Positions 55,348-64,000 of a DNA stretch of 64,000 nt are shown piece after piece. The translations under genes and the position numbers were made by a program. The stretch is from Azolla caroliniana. Lineage: Eukaryota; Polypodiophyta. The stretch covers positions 14,632,001-14,696,000 of the forward strand of contig JBHGNT010000015.1 in NCBI GenBank assembly GCA_043228905.1. The letters are read 5' to 3'. Every line of letters starts with the position of its first letter. The stretch's first letter is position 1. Below the pieces are notes generated by a model, which was given only the letters and a program-made list of their open reading frames with translations, ran no database searches and had not been told where the DNA came from.

Positions 55348-57126
55348 CTAAGCAATCCATGTGATTCCCATTTTATCCCTCTTCTTCCACAACAAATATC
55401 GAAGAGGTTGCAAAACAGAATTCAACGCCTTCTTTGTCCATGGCAATAATGGCAAGTAATATAATATCATGGGTTCCATAATACATTGTACAACCTTCAA
55501 GCAAACATGAAATGGCCAAGATTGTGACTTCCAATACATGAACTTATCCCTCAACTTACTAGACATCCATTCAATCAATTGACCATTTGTAACATTCATT
55601 CCTAATGGATAGCCCAAGTGTCGAAAAATAGAGCCTTTCTTCACCACGGATCCTTGCCATCCTAAACATTCCAAATCCCTTTCAGTGCATGATATGAGAC
55701 TAGACTTCCTCCAATTAATATGTAATCCAGAAGCCAATGCAAACTGATTCCATACAAGCATCCCCTTCTCAAGATTCTCCCGTGAGGCTTGTAAAAACAT
55801 GAAAGAATCATCCACCAAAGCTTGTGCTACTATTTGCCCTCCGAACGGAAGATGTAAACCCACAATGTCACCGTTTATTGCAAGTCTTGATAGCATCACT
55901 AACAAAGGATGAGTAACAATAGCAAACAACAATGGGCTAAGAGGGCATCCTTGACAAATGGATCTTGTGATGGCAATATCTGATGTAACTCCCCCATTAA
56001 GCATTACTCGAGACACTACATCTTGTCCTAATAACAATATGAGGCGAGACATACGAGGTCCAAAGCCCATTGTATGCATTAACCCAGAAACAAAAGACCA
56101 ATTAACATGATCATAAGCTTTCTCCAAATCTAATTGCACCATAATCAATTCTTGATGAGTGTTCCGAGCATAATCCATGGCCATTTGAACATTCAACACA
56201 TTATGCAATATATTTCTACCTGCAATAAAACCATATTGGGCAGAGTGTAACAACTTTGGCAAATACTTTTGTAATCTATTTGCCAAGACCTTCGTAAATA
56301 TCTTGTACAACCCCCCCATCAAAGAAATAGGTCTCCATTGATGAAATGACTCAGGAGATGCCACCTTTGGAACTAGTTTAATTAGACCAATCTTCCAAGC
56401 TTGAGGCATACAACCAGAATCCCAAGATTGTTGAAACATCAAAGTCAAGGGGCCCTTTAAAATGTTGGAATATCTCTTAAAAACTTCATTTGTCAAGCCA
56501 TCCCAACCAGGGCTCTTACCACTAGGAAGATGCCTTATAACTACATCCACCTCATCCTCAGTGAAATCCGCATCCAATTCATGACTAATGAGATCATGCA
56601 CAATACATCCAACCACATCATAAAACTCATGACGTGCTCTACTCACCTCATCTATCATTAACAATTGTGGACCAATCAACTCCTTAAAGTAATGAAGACA
56701 TGTGTCAATTATTGTTGTAAGATCCACTATCAATTCATCCCCTTGCTTCACATGTACCACATTAGATCGAGCATAAGTAGGATGTAATGCTTGGAAAAAC
56801 AAATGAGATTGACATTGATTATCAATGAGTCCTTCCCTGAGTTGTCGCATCTTAGCATAATGATAACTTTGGCATTGCAACTGAGAAATAATAACATGCA
56901 ATTGACTTTGAATATCCAAAAGCTCCTCATCTAATGGTGTATGTATCAATAATGCATTACACTTAGAGAAAACTTGTGAGAATTGTCGAATAAGACCTCT
57001 TCTTCGTTGAGCATTGGTCACTCCATACATACGATGAATGATGTTAATGTTTCGTAATGTGATATCCCATGCTTTAACTCCTTTAAGATTCACTTGTTGA
57101 GAAAAATTTACCAAAATTTGCTCCAT
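55348..57126 (-). CDS. L1 reverse transcriptase (ORF2 part)
   Basis: One uninterrupted frame of 592 codons. N-terminal region with the SHLFFQAL segment, then the polymerase: DEVDVVIRHLPSGKSPGWDG, WKIGLIKLVPKVASPESFHQ, WRPISLMGGLYKIFTKVLAN, QYGFIAGRN, VQLDLEKAYDHVNWSF, ICQGCPLSPLLFAIV, and at about 55830 the catalytic box ALVDDSFMF, where plant L1 usually has FADD. GYPLGMN and the thumb LRDKFMYWKSQ follow. It is cut by a stop at 55348, after which the frame goes on at 55306-54866. The polymerase Asp pair is kept but the residue before it is Val, not Ala. Relatively young compared with the other LINEs here. Confidence 0.9.
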   Translation of the reverse strand: MEQILVNFSQQVNLKGVKAWDITLRNINIIHRMYGVTNAQRRRGLIRQFSQVFSKCNALLIHTPLDEELLDIQSQLHVIISQLQCQSYHYAKMRQLREGLIDNQCQSHLFFQALHPTYARSNVVHVKQGDELIVDLTTIIDTCLHYFKELIGPQLLMIDEVSRARHEFYDVVGCIVHDLISHELDADFTEDEVDVVIRHLPSGKSPGWDGLTNEVFKRYSNILKGPLTLMFQQSWDSGCMPQAWKIGLIKLVPKVASPESFHQWRPISLMGGLYKIFTKVLANRLQKYLPKLLHSAQYGFIAGRNILHNVLNVQMAMDYARNTHQELIMVQLDLEKAYDHVNWSFVSGLMHTMGFGPRMSRLILLLGQDVVSRVMLNGGVTSDIAITRSICQGCPLSPLLFAIVTHPLLVMLSRLAINGDIVGLHLPFGGQIVAQALVDDSFMFLQASRENLEKGMLVWNQFALASGLHINWRKSSLISCTERDLECLGWQGSVVKKGSIFRHLGYPLGMNVTNGQLIEWMSSKLRDKFMYWKSQSWPFHVCLKVVQCIMEPMILYYLPLLPWTKKALNSVLQPLRYLLWKKRDKMGITWIA

Positions 57127-57234
57127 GAGAGAATCAAAGTGAGGTTAAATCAAAAGAGAAGAGTTAAAGTGTAGTGGAGGCTTTCCAAGTAAAGATTTAT
57201 ACATGTCAATTGCATGATTACACACCTCCAAGCA

Positions 57235-57237
<3 letters not shown>

Positions 57238-57301
<64 letters not shown>
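57238..57301. repeat. (CT)n microsatellite
   Basis: About 31 CT units at the right border of the L1 insertion. Confidence 0.95.
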
Positions 57302-57304
<3 letters not shown>

Positions 57305-57551
57305 TTCGGTTGCCTTCGGGATGTGTCCGGAGTCGGTTTTCTTGGCGTCTCGTTCTCCCGCATCCGAGACCCTCATGGTCCCGCCCCTTCTACATGCACG
57401 CGCGTATCAACGCGACAACGTGATGAATTCTTGTCTTTTGCAATTGTAGATCTTTTACCCTATGATCCTTCTAATCCGCATCTTGCCCTTAACACTTTTG
57501 TTTAAGTAAAATTAGCTCTTACCATTTGGGCTATGTTGATTGTCACTTTAA

Positions 57552-57890
57552 TATGCAACTCACTCATGTTCCAAGTAAAGTTTAACTTCGTAATTTGGGC
57601 TTTTTCTTAATTCTTTGACTTTATACCACGGAATACTCTACCTATGGATCATGAGCCAAAACAAGAAGAAATGACACATTCACATTTTCGAACTCACTCA
57701 TTCATTCTATTCACAATAGTATGCAACTCACTCATGTTCCATGTAAAGTTAGCTTTCATAATTTGGGCATTTTCTTGGTTCTTTGAATTTCTACCATGGA
57801 ATACTACTACCTATGGATCATCAATCAACACAAGAAGAAATGACACAATAACACATTCACATTTTCAAACTTTTAGGAATCATTGGACAC
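57552..57890. repeat. 169-bp tandem duplication
   Basis: ATGCAACTCACTCATGTTCC begins at 57552 and 57721; both copies run through CTATGGATCAT and AGAAGAAATGACACA. No coding. Confidence 0.85.
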
Positions 57891-59550
57891 CACTTGGAAT
57901 TTCCAAGGTTAAATAGACATAGCAAACTACTACTAAAGAGTACAAAAAACATTGGCACCTATAACATTTCAATTCCACATGAAAGATTCCCTATTAGGGT
58001 GTAAAAATAAATTTCCATACATACATCCCTCTAGAGTACTAGTATCAATATAATACTACCCAATTTTGAATATATACAAGGTATGCATAGAAAACCTTGT
58101 GGATGGTGAATATCATTCTCACATGCTCACCGGATGCGATAAGTATGATGTCGTACTAGAGAAGCATGATACTCAAATCCCACCAAGAAGGATGAGCATA
58201 TAAGCAAATTAATTACCTTCACACAATTTTTAACTACAAAATAGCAAACCCCCTTCACAAGGGATCGCATATATGATGACATGTTTAATTGCTCCCATAG
58301 ATCAAAATTTGTTGAATGGAAAATAAGAATAGATTCTATTCTACTCCATTCTCTCTTAACACCTGAATTCAATAGAAGTGTTTCATTCTTTTATACCATT
58401 ACTCAACTACAATATCTCATGATAATAGGACAAGTTTAGCATGTATTGAACTCATATATTAATATTCTTGTAGGATTGTCTATAATATTGAATCCTGACC
58501 CTTTTTTAGCATTGAACAGAAAATCCTTGGTTTAACACACCCAAGATCCATACAGTAAATCAATGGCTATACATATAAGAACATTGAGATATTACCATGA
58601 TGGCCTTTTTAGTGCAGCTACATGTATAACATAACAAAGTTGTAATTTATGTTCGCTTCACAAAGAAATATAACAATGTGAGAAAAAATGAGCAAAAAGA
58701 AGGTGTCATATAAAGATGCCCCAATATGTAGTTTTAGTTCATAGATACAAACTTGTGTAAAAAAAATATACACAGAACATAATGATTTTTGAGGATTTCA
58801 AACAGAATTTTTAACATTAACCCTTATTTGAAACTTGAAACTTAATGTCATTGGAGATCTAGTGACATTTTTTATGCATAGAGATTGATAACCTGTGAGA
58901 CTATATTAACAATATGTATCATGGACTAAGTATAATCAAGTGATAATCAAATAGAAGGCTTAATCCAATGTCTCAAACTCCTCAAGATCTTACTCAGTTT
59001 AATGTTTAATAAAGGCAAATATATGAAGGCACAAGTTATTGGACTTTCCTATCAAAGAACACCAAACAAAACTATAAAACAGATCCGACTCCACATTGAG
59101 TCAAATACAACCAAAATGAGATTCAAACATTGATTTTGATATTACAAAATCCATATACATCATCATCAGTTTTGGTTATACAAAAGTAGATCATCACCCT
59201 TAGAGTAGATCATAAGTAAATCCATTGGCATAAGAGTGTATCATAAGTAAATCCATTGCATTACTCATGTTGTCAATTAATCATATCCTCTAAACAAAAT
59301 CCATTGCATACAAAAACCGAAAAATCAAACTCCATCCTCTGAATAGAATCAAAACTCATCAGCATGTATACAAATAGTTTCATATAAACAAGCTTTACAT
59401 CGATGTTACAAATAAGATGCAAGAAGAAGATACACAAGACGTATAGATGCCATATTACAATATCAACCATTTACAACAGGCCACGATCATTCAAGTTGCC
59501 TTGGTTACAATATGCAAAAAAGGTTGGCAACCTTAGTTCCCACGTACTAA
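57890..59550. other. No gene recognised
   Basis: A+T-rich interior of the composite element, with only short frames. A small repeat, TCATAAGTAAATCCATT, occurs at about 59208 and 59230. Confidence 0.5.
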
Positions 59551-59556
59551 AAAGAT

Positions 59557-60075
59557 TTACAGCATTGCTACAAAAAAATGATACAAAAAAGCTTGATAAT
59601 ACACCGATATCATATATTTTATGTTACAAAGTATAACATTTCCTCCGGTTAATATATGGGAAAGCCCAAAATCCGGCGTGCCCATTTTGCCAACGTTTTC
59701 GAAGGAGCTCCACATCATCGAATCCGAACCATTGCTCCTTACCCTACACCAATGCACACATTTGCTGCGGCTCTTACAATAACAAATGTCATTATTCAAT
59801 ACTCGGGCCATACTTACAAAATCTGTTGAATCGGATCCTTGAATGAACTCCTCAACCATCATCCAAATTGTAAGCATCACGCAAAACCCACAATCTGTCC
59901 CATTGGGTTGGGTCACAATATGCAATACATGATGACACTCGTCGCTAATGATGCAATGGTCGGGTGCAACAGTAGAGATATAACGTATCACCAAATCACC
60001 CAATGTCTTCAAGTTGACCGTCGGTGGATTATTCAATAGGTCACAATAGACTATTGGGCTCCTCCTCAACATTTC
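59557..60075 (-). pseudogene. Ulp1-type (C48) cysteine protease C-terminus
   Basis: A 171-codon open frame with IVTQPNGTDCGFCVMLTIWM, matching the Gln and Cys active-site segment of Ulp1/SENP proteases (Q-x-N-x-x-D-C-G). The upstream His and Asp of the catalytic triad are absent, so the domain is truncated. The rest has no recognisable motif. Ulp1-like domains of this kind are frequent passengers of plant Mutator-like and CACTA elements; the inverted repeats around it support a transposon origin. Host SUMO protease activity is unlikely. Confidence 0.65.
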
Positions 60076-60420
60076 TTCATATTGATGCTGAAATTATAAC
60101 AATGCATTTATATGATACATTTGAAAAATGGAACAACTAAGTCTCTCACCATGTTGGAATATGGAACCATGTGATCAAATGTAAATGAAAAGAAACCCTA
60201 AAAGATGTAAAATATAAAAATAACCATGAAAATACATACTTATTATTGCCTTCATTTTGCAGATCGAATGTAGGTGGTTGGGAAGTGCTTGCTGGTGGAA
60301 AGTGTTGCGCCTCCCTGATTTTGGTGGAAAGTGGTGCTCCTCTCTAATTCTTCCCTCAAAATACCCTAAAACTCTCTTTTCAAAATAGGTTCAAAATGAG
60401 TTATTTAGGGTTTTTATAAT

Positions 60421-60613
60421 TAGTGTTCATTAATAATGAGCGGGGCTCCTTTTGACAGAGGTTGTCAGACAACGGGGCTCCTAGTCGAGCTCCCCAATAA
60501 GTGACGATTTCTTCGCGTGTTTTTTTTTCCCACATCAGACGGTGCAAATCGCATGTGCCCTCGGCTGAGTGACATGCACTGTCCCTCTCCGTGATTCCCT
60601 CACTTGCCCTCTT
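60421..60613 (-). repeat. Right terminal inverted repeat
   Basis: Minus-strand counterpart of 52956-53235 as described there; ends in CCCTCTT on the plus strand at 60613. Confidence 0.6.
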
Positions 60614-60972
60614 CAATTTTTGGAGGTATTTAGACACCACGATCATACATAGTATGAATCATACGTGCACTCGCATTTGCAAATGTTTCAAATATTCGAT
60701 TATGGAAAACACCCTTGAAGTACGTATGGTAAATACCTTACTTTTGTATTCATTATGTATTGTGGTGTCCCTTTCATGCGAGTGCTTGCCTCTTTTAACA
60801 CACCACCCTTTTAGCACACCACTGGTTTTAGCCCACCCTTTTAGCACACCCTTTTGGGACGCATGTAGCTAGGCCGGCCCAAAATGGGTACCTTTGTATC
60901 TTCTATAAATTGAACGATAAGTAAGAAGCTAGGCAAGCTAGTTTGGTTTCCTTTTATGTGCATTTCACATAA
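60614..60972 (+). mobile_element. Probable 5' LTR of a Gypsy element
   Basis: Contains TTCTATAAATTGAACG near 60900 (TATA-like) and ends about 60970 at TTTCACA, followed by TTGGTGGAGAAGTGGGG, which sits where a primer site should be but does not match initiator Met. A small TTTTAGCACACC repeat is at 60808-60853. The left boundary is not defined. Confidence 0.4.
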
Positions 60973-62350
60973 TTGGTGGAGAAGTGGGGTAAAATTTTAG
61001 CAATTACCACCTCGTTCATGGCATCCCAATTCCCTCTTGTCGCCTCAAACGTCGATACCCCGATGGAGCCCGAGTTTTCGCAACCTCACGAACGACCACC
61101 CCCTTTCCAAATGGAGCAGCTCCTCCAACTCCTCTCCAACACCATGCTTCAAATCAACCACATGAATCAAGCTATGCTCTCCTTCCTCTCCACCAACAAC
61201 GATCGTACTCAAGATCGGCCAGATTCCAAAGTCCGCCCGAAGTCCTTCTCCGGCTTGCCTTTCGAGGATGTCTTAGCTTGGTTGGACCACTTTGAGATGA
61301 TCTCCAGTTACCATCGATGGTCTGACTAGCGCAAAGCTTTGGAAGTTCGCAACAACGCCATCCTCATTTCCCAACGCATCGAAGCTTGTACGTTATTTGA
61401 CTCCCAACCACGTTGGCCCCATCCATCATTGACCGACTTGCGCGCCCAATACCAAGGCGCGGCCCCCATGGAGATTGATGTGCAAAACATATAACTACAT
61501 GCTTGCCACAACCTTCCCAATCGCGATGGCCAAGGGCACCCAAACTGTTTCTATTGCAACAATTATGGACACGTCCGAAGTCACTGCCAAAAATTGCAAC
61601 AACAGTCTCACAAGCAACAAGTTTAGATAACTATGGTTGACGTGACATCGTTGGCGAGCTTCCGGGAAACTGACTTCCGGGGTGTTGATGGAAGAGCCAA
61701 CCCTCCACATCCAAGCGTCAACCTCTTCCAGTTTGTAAGTATGCACCGCTCTCGCCACCATTAATCATTGCACCCACACCATCTTGTTAGACTCTAGTAG
61801 TAGTATCTCTTCCATTAGCACCATCTTAGTTCACTAGTTAGGTCTCCCCACATCCACCACTCCTTCCATCCAAGTCCTTTTTGGCGATCACCAACATCTT
61901 TACCACTCTCGCGCGCAAGCCCATTGCACCTTCACCTTAGGCACTCTCACCTTCTCACACCCATTTTATGTCTTGCCCCACCAACTCTTCCCCCTCACCT
62001 TAGGTTGTGATTGGTCCCTCAAGCGTCGCGTTGTGATTGATTTCGATGCCCATAAACTTCTTGTCCCACATGCTCCCCCTATCCCCCACCTTAGCCAAGT
62101 CCAGGTGGCCCTTAGTCCACATGAGCAATTGGTCTCCATCCGCCAATTATTAGCTCATTTTCCATCACTAACCCTCCAACCCACGCATGCTCCTACTGTC
62201 TCTTTCCCGATACAACATGTCATTCGTACTGCGGAAGCCACTCCGATCTGCATGGCTATCCGTCGACGTTCCCCCCTCGACCACAATCATATCGATGTTG
62301 CCATCATCAACATGCTCACCAATGGTCTTATCATTCCTTCCAGCAGCGAT
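60973..62350 (+). pseudogene. Ty3/Gypsy gag and protease fragment
   Basis: The gag frame (61018-61329) holds RPKSFSGLPFEDVLAWLDHF, the usual PxxFSGxxxEDVxxWLxxF core. It continues in other frames to a zinc knuckle at about 61550 (CFYCNNYGHVRSHC, a CCHC match). Part of gag between them appears to be deleted. A protease-like ILLDSSSSISS (usual DSGSS) at about 61790 and FPLTLGCDWS at 61985 precede the reverse transcriptase lead-in, RRSPLDHNHIDVAIINMLTN and GLIIPSSS near 62340. The polymerase itself is missing because the element is broken off there. Confidence 0.8.
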
Positions 62351-62354
62351 TGTC

Positions 62355-62450
62355 ATGAAGAGAACATTTTGGCTTATCAAGAATCGAACCCACGACTTCT
62401 TGGTCTATGTGGTGAACCCTTAACAATTGTAATAACATATATGTTGTGTG
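62355..62450 (-). mobile_element. tRNA-like (SINE-type) insertion
   Basis: On the minus strand GTTAAGGGTTCACCACATAG and GTGGGTTCGATTCTTG are spaced like tRNA boxes; the B-box GGTTCGATTC is a perfect match to consensus. It lies at the break between the Gypsy and L1 fragments. Too short and mismatched for a tRNA gene. Confidence 0.4.
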
Positions 62451-62479
62451 ATTAATAAATGTTGTCTTCATGGCAGGCA

Positions 62480-63594
62480 CCTCCCTTCATTTCATAGACT
62501 TAATGACTCATTACAATATTCTAGATCGGATAGGCGTCAATTAGGGGTTAATTGATCTTGGCTAGACAGGATATATGTAGATGATTATTCTAGTGATATT
62601 GGAGGAGAAGTTGGGATTATTGGGGGTTCTCTATTTTCTGACCATGCTCCGGTGCTTTTGAAGTTGGTTAGGATTTTAAAAAATAGAAAGTTTTCTACTA
62701 AAATTCCTATATCCTTCTTTTCGAATGATATTTTTAGAAGTCAAGTGTTGGGTATATGGAATTATGAGATGGGGGCACAACTATCTAATGTTGCTAAGGT
62801 GCAAAAGGCTTTGTATTTAATTGCTGAAATTTTTAAGGATAAAGCGTTGTTGCAATTACAAGAGGCCAAACAAAAGATGCTAGCTTCTAGGCGGACGATT
62901 GTTGCTCTTCAAAAACTTCAGGAGAAGAACCCATGGCTTTGTGGGTTGGAGCTGAATTGCATTGAACACGTGCTGAGATGCAACAAATTGAGGATGTTAT
63001 AGCTCAACACAAATTTCGTGCATCCTTAGCGAAATGGTCTCATCTTGCAGATAAGGTTAATGCTGATTTTTTCGTGTAAATAAAATTGGCCGTACTAAGA
63101 ATGTAATGAGGCAATTAGAGAGGGAGGATGGATCATTAACATCGGAGGATGTTGAAATGAGGAGAATTGCCTCGGACTTTTATAAATCCTTGCTAACTAG
63201 GCAGTCATTTACACATGAGCAATCGGCCTTAAGATCTACATTATGGTGTGTTATGAAGAAAAAAGTTAATTTTTCTATGGCTAATGAATTAGTCAAACCT
63301 TTTAATGTTCATGAGGTGTATGCTACAATTACGGCCTTAGGTAAGAATGTATGTCCTAGCATCGATGGTTTTGCTCTTGAATTTTTTCTTTGCTATTGAG
63401 ATCACATTGGAATCAATGTAACGGAAGTGTTACAAGAGGTTTTTACTTTGGGTGATATGCCTTATCAATGAAATGCAAGGTAAATTTTTTTGATTCCTAA
63501 ATTAGAGGGGGTAGTAGTTGACATTAAGAAGTGGTAGTCGTTAACTATTCTAAATACTATCTACAAGATCTATGCTAAAGTCCTTGCTTTATGT
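62480..63594 (+). pseudogene. L1 LINE: endonuclease end and start of reverse transcriptase
   Basis: WLDRIYVD followed by GSLFSDHAPVLLKL is the C-terminal end of an L1 endonuclease. Then comes the linker (open 62652-63002 and 63106-63399), containing TSEDVEMRRIASDFYKSLL, and the first reverse transcriptase blocks (LIPKLEG, LTILNTIYKIYAKVLAL). The sequence ends at 63594, where an LTR begins. Stops and frameshifts are frequent. Confidence 0.8.
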
Positions 63595-64000
63595 TGTCGT
63601 GAAGATTTTCGGCAACGGTGTGAAATTTGCATGAAATGTACAAAATCAAGTGTGGTTCTTCACACACAATATGAAACAATAATAGTGAAGATACTACTTT
63701 ATACTAGTTTAATATCTTGGTACAAAAAGATGGAGGTCCTCAAGAGCTTCCGAATGTACTTTACTACATTTGAAACGGACAACTAAATGTCAAGTTATGT
63801 GAATGTGAAGTTTGAGAAGAAGAAAACAAAAACAAAAACGGTGAGATATCCCACATATATAGGACAAATCAGGATCCCACAGTATATAACCAGAGCCAGA
63901 ACTTATTATTTTTTGTCTATGAGTGGAGCATAGAATGTTCTTGGGCTAAACTGTGTCTTAACTACTCATAATGGTTTTGGAGGAACCGGAACCAACGACG
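63595..64000 (+). mobile_element. LTR, family 1, right copy (enters from window edge)
   Basis: TGTCGTGAAGATTTTCGGCA and the following ~305 bases match 7789-8110. It interrupts the L1 reverse transcriptase frame, which shows that it is an insertion. The window ends before its right boundary. Confidence 0.65.

Larger units (their letters stand above)
53995..57237 (-). mobile_element. L1 LINE, ORF2 largely preserved
   Basis: Minus-strand L1 from the spacer before reverse transcriptase (57126) through the zinc-binding domain (about 54.1-54.7 kb). It lies between CT runs. The 5' end lacks ORF1 and endonuclease. The 3' end, near the (CT)n at 53970-53995, has no long poly-A. Boundaries are approximate. 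Confidence 0.7.
53484..57417 (+). mobile_element. Solo LTR interrupted by L1
   Basis: Starts TGTCGTGAAG, has a TATAAAA box at 53634-53640 and a GGGTT...TTCCC leader, and appears to end CGCGACA at 57417. ACGT precedes the start (53480-53483) and follows the end (57418-57421), a possible short target duplication. An L1 lies inside, its insertion point within a CT run (53970-53995 and 57238-57301). No internal coding region belongs to this LTR, hence solo. Confidence 0.45.
52956..60613. mobile_element. Inverted-repeat-bounded composite with Ulp1 remnant (MULE-like)
   Basis: The ends read inward AAGAGGGMAAGTGAGGGAATC (from 52956 on the plus strand, from 60613 on the minus strand). They stay similar for about 200-250 bases, including a GTGCR..GTC.CTCAGC block, a GCGATYTSCACCGTC block and CTGACAACCTCTGTC units. 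Inside is a minus-strand Ulp1-type protease remnant, a combination known from Ulp1-bearing Mutator-like elements. The interior is interrupted by the LTR/L1 nest at 53484-57417. No convincing target duplication, so single-element status is inference. Confidence 0.5.

Overview
This is nuclear DNA of a land plant with a large, repeat-filled genome. The retroelements are of plant types, spliceosomal introns are present, and no long intact reading frame belongs to a bacterium or virus. The only clear host gene runs on the minus strand at about 44.3-52.9 kb. Ten exons can be joined with consistent splice phases into a homologue of C2CD3, the C2-domain protein of centriole distal ends. From established knowledge, plants keep centriole genes only when their sperm are flagellated. 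The source is therefore more likely a fern, lycophyte, bryophyte, cycad or Ginkgo than a flowering plant; the transposon-rich long introns make a fern my best guess. That assignment is inference.

Layout. 0-5.3 kb: a LINE tail, a SINE-like tRNA-related piece, a truncated minus-strand Copia element (gag to integrase, one LTR) flanked by a degenerate minisatellite, and a gag-like remnant ending near a GC-rich hairpin. 5.7-12.4 kb: a second copy of the same LINE tail, LTR pieces that share one terminal motif, and several tandem arrays (140, 141, 163 and 152 bp periods). 12.4-20.1 kb: a minus-strand Copia element containing two independent insertions. One is a 5'-truncated L1 LINE with a 17-bp target duplication, itself split by a 1-kb mariner-type MITE. 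The other is a 1.7-kb inverted-repeat element with a 9-bp target duplication, whose arms carry heat-shock-element clusters and TATA boxes facing inward over a Lys/Asp/Arg-rich reading frame. 20.1-23.1 kb: a second LINE type (endonuclease end plus reverse transcriptase) ending at a hairpin like the one at 5.2 kb. 23.4 kb: a fragment of a LUC7-type splicing factor.

24-36 kb: a Ty3/Gypsy element resembling the Tat lineage, split by a complete but frameshifted Copia element (5.1 kb, 5-bp target duplication CCTTT). Downstream of its integrase is a 2.8-kb sense region of extra, partly coiled-coil coding sequence with its own leader. 36-37 kb: an L1 fragment between 85-bp direct repeats, and a SINE-like sequence. 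37-44 kb: mostly non-coding, with small tandem repeats and an internally deleted Copia element. 44.3-52.9 kb: the C2CD3 homologue. 52.96-60.61 kb: a composite bounded by inverted repeats and holding a Ulp1-type protease remnant, interrupted by an LTR that is in turn interrupted by an L1 element. 60.7-64 kb: a truncated Gypsy gag-protease piece, a tRNA-like insertion, an L1 fragment, and an LTR entering from the right edge.

Apart from C2CD3, almost every recognisable frame is a decayed mobile element. The main value of the window is the nested insertion order, which target duplications document, and the small non-standard elements: the heat-shock-type inverted repeat, the accessory ORF of the Gypsy element, and the shared hairpin.
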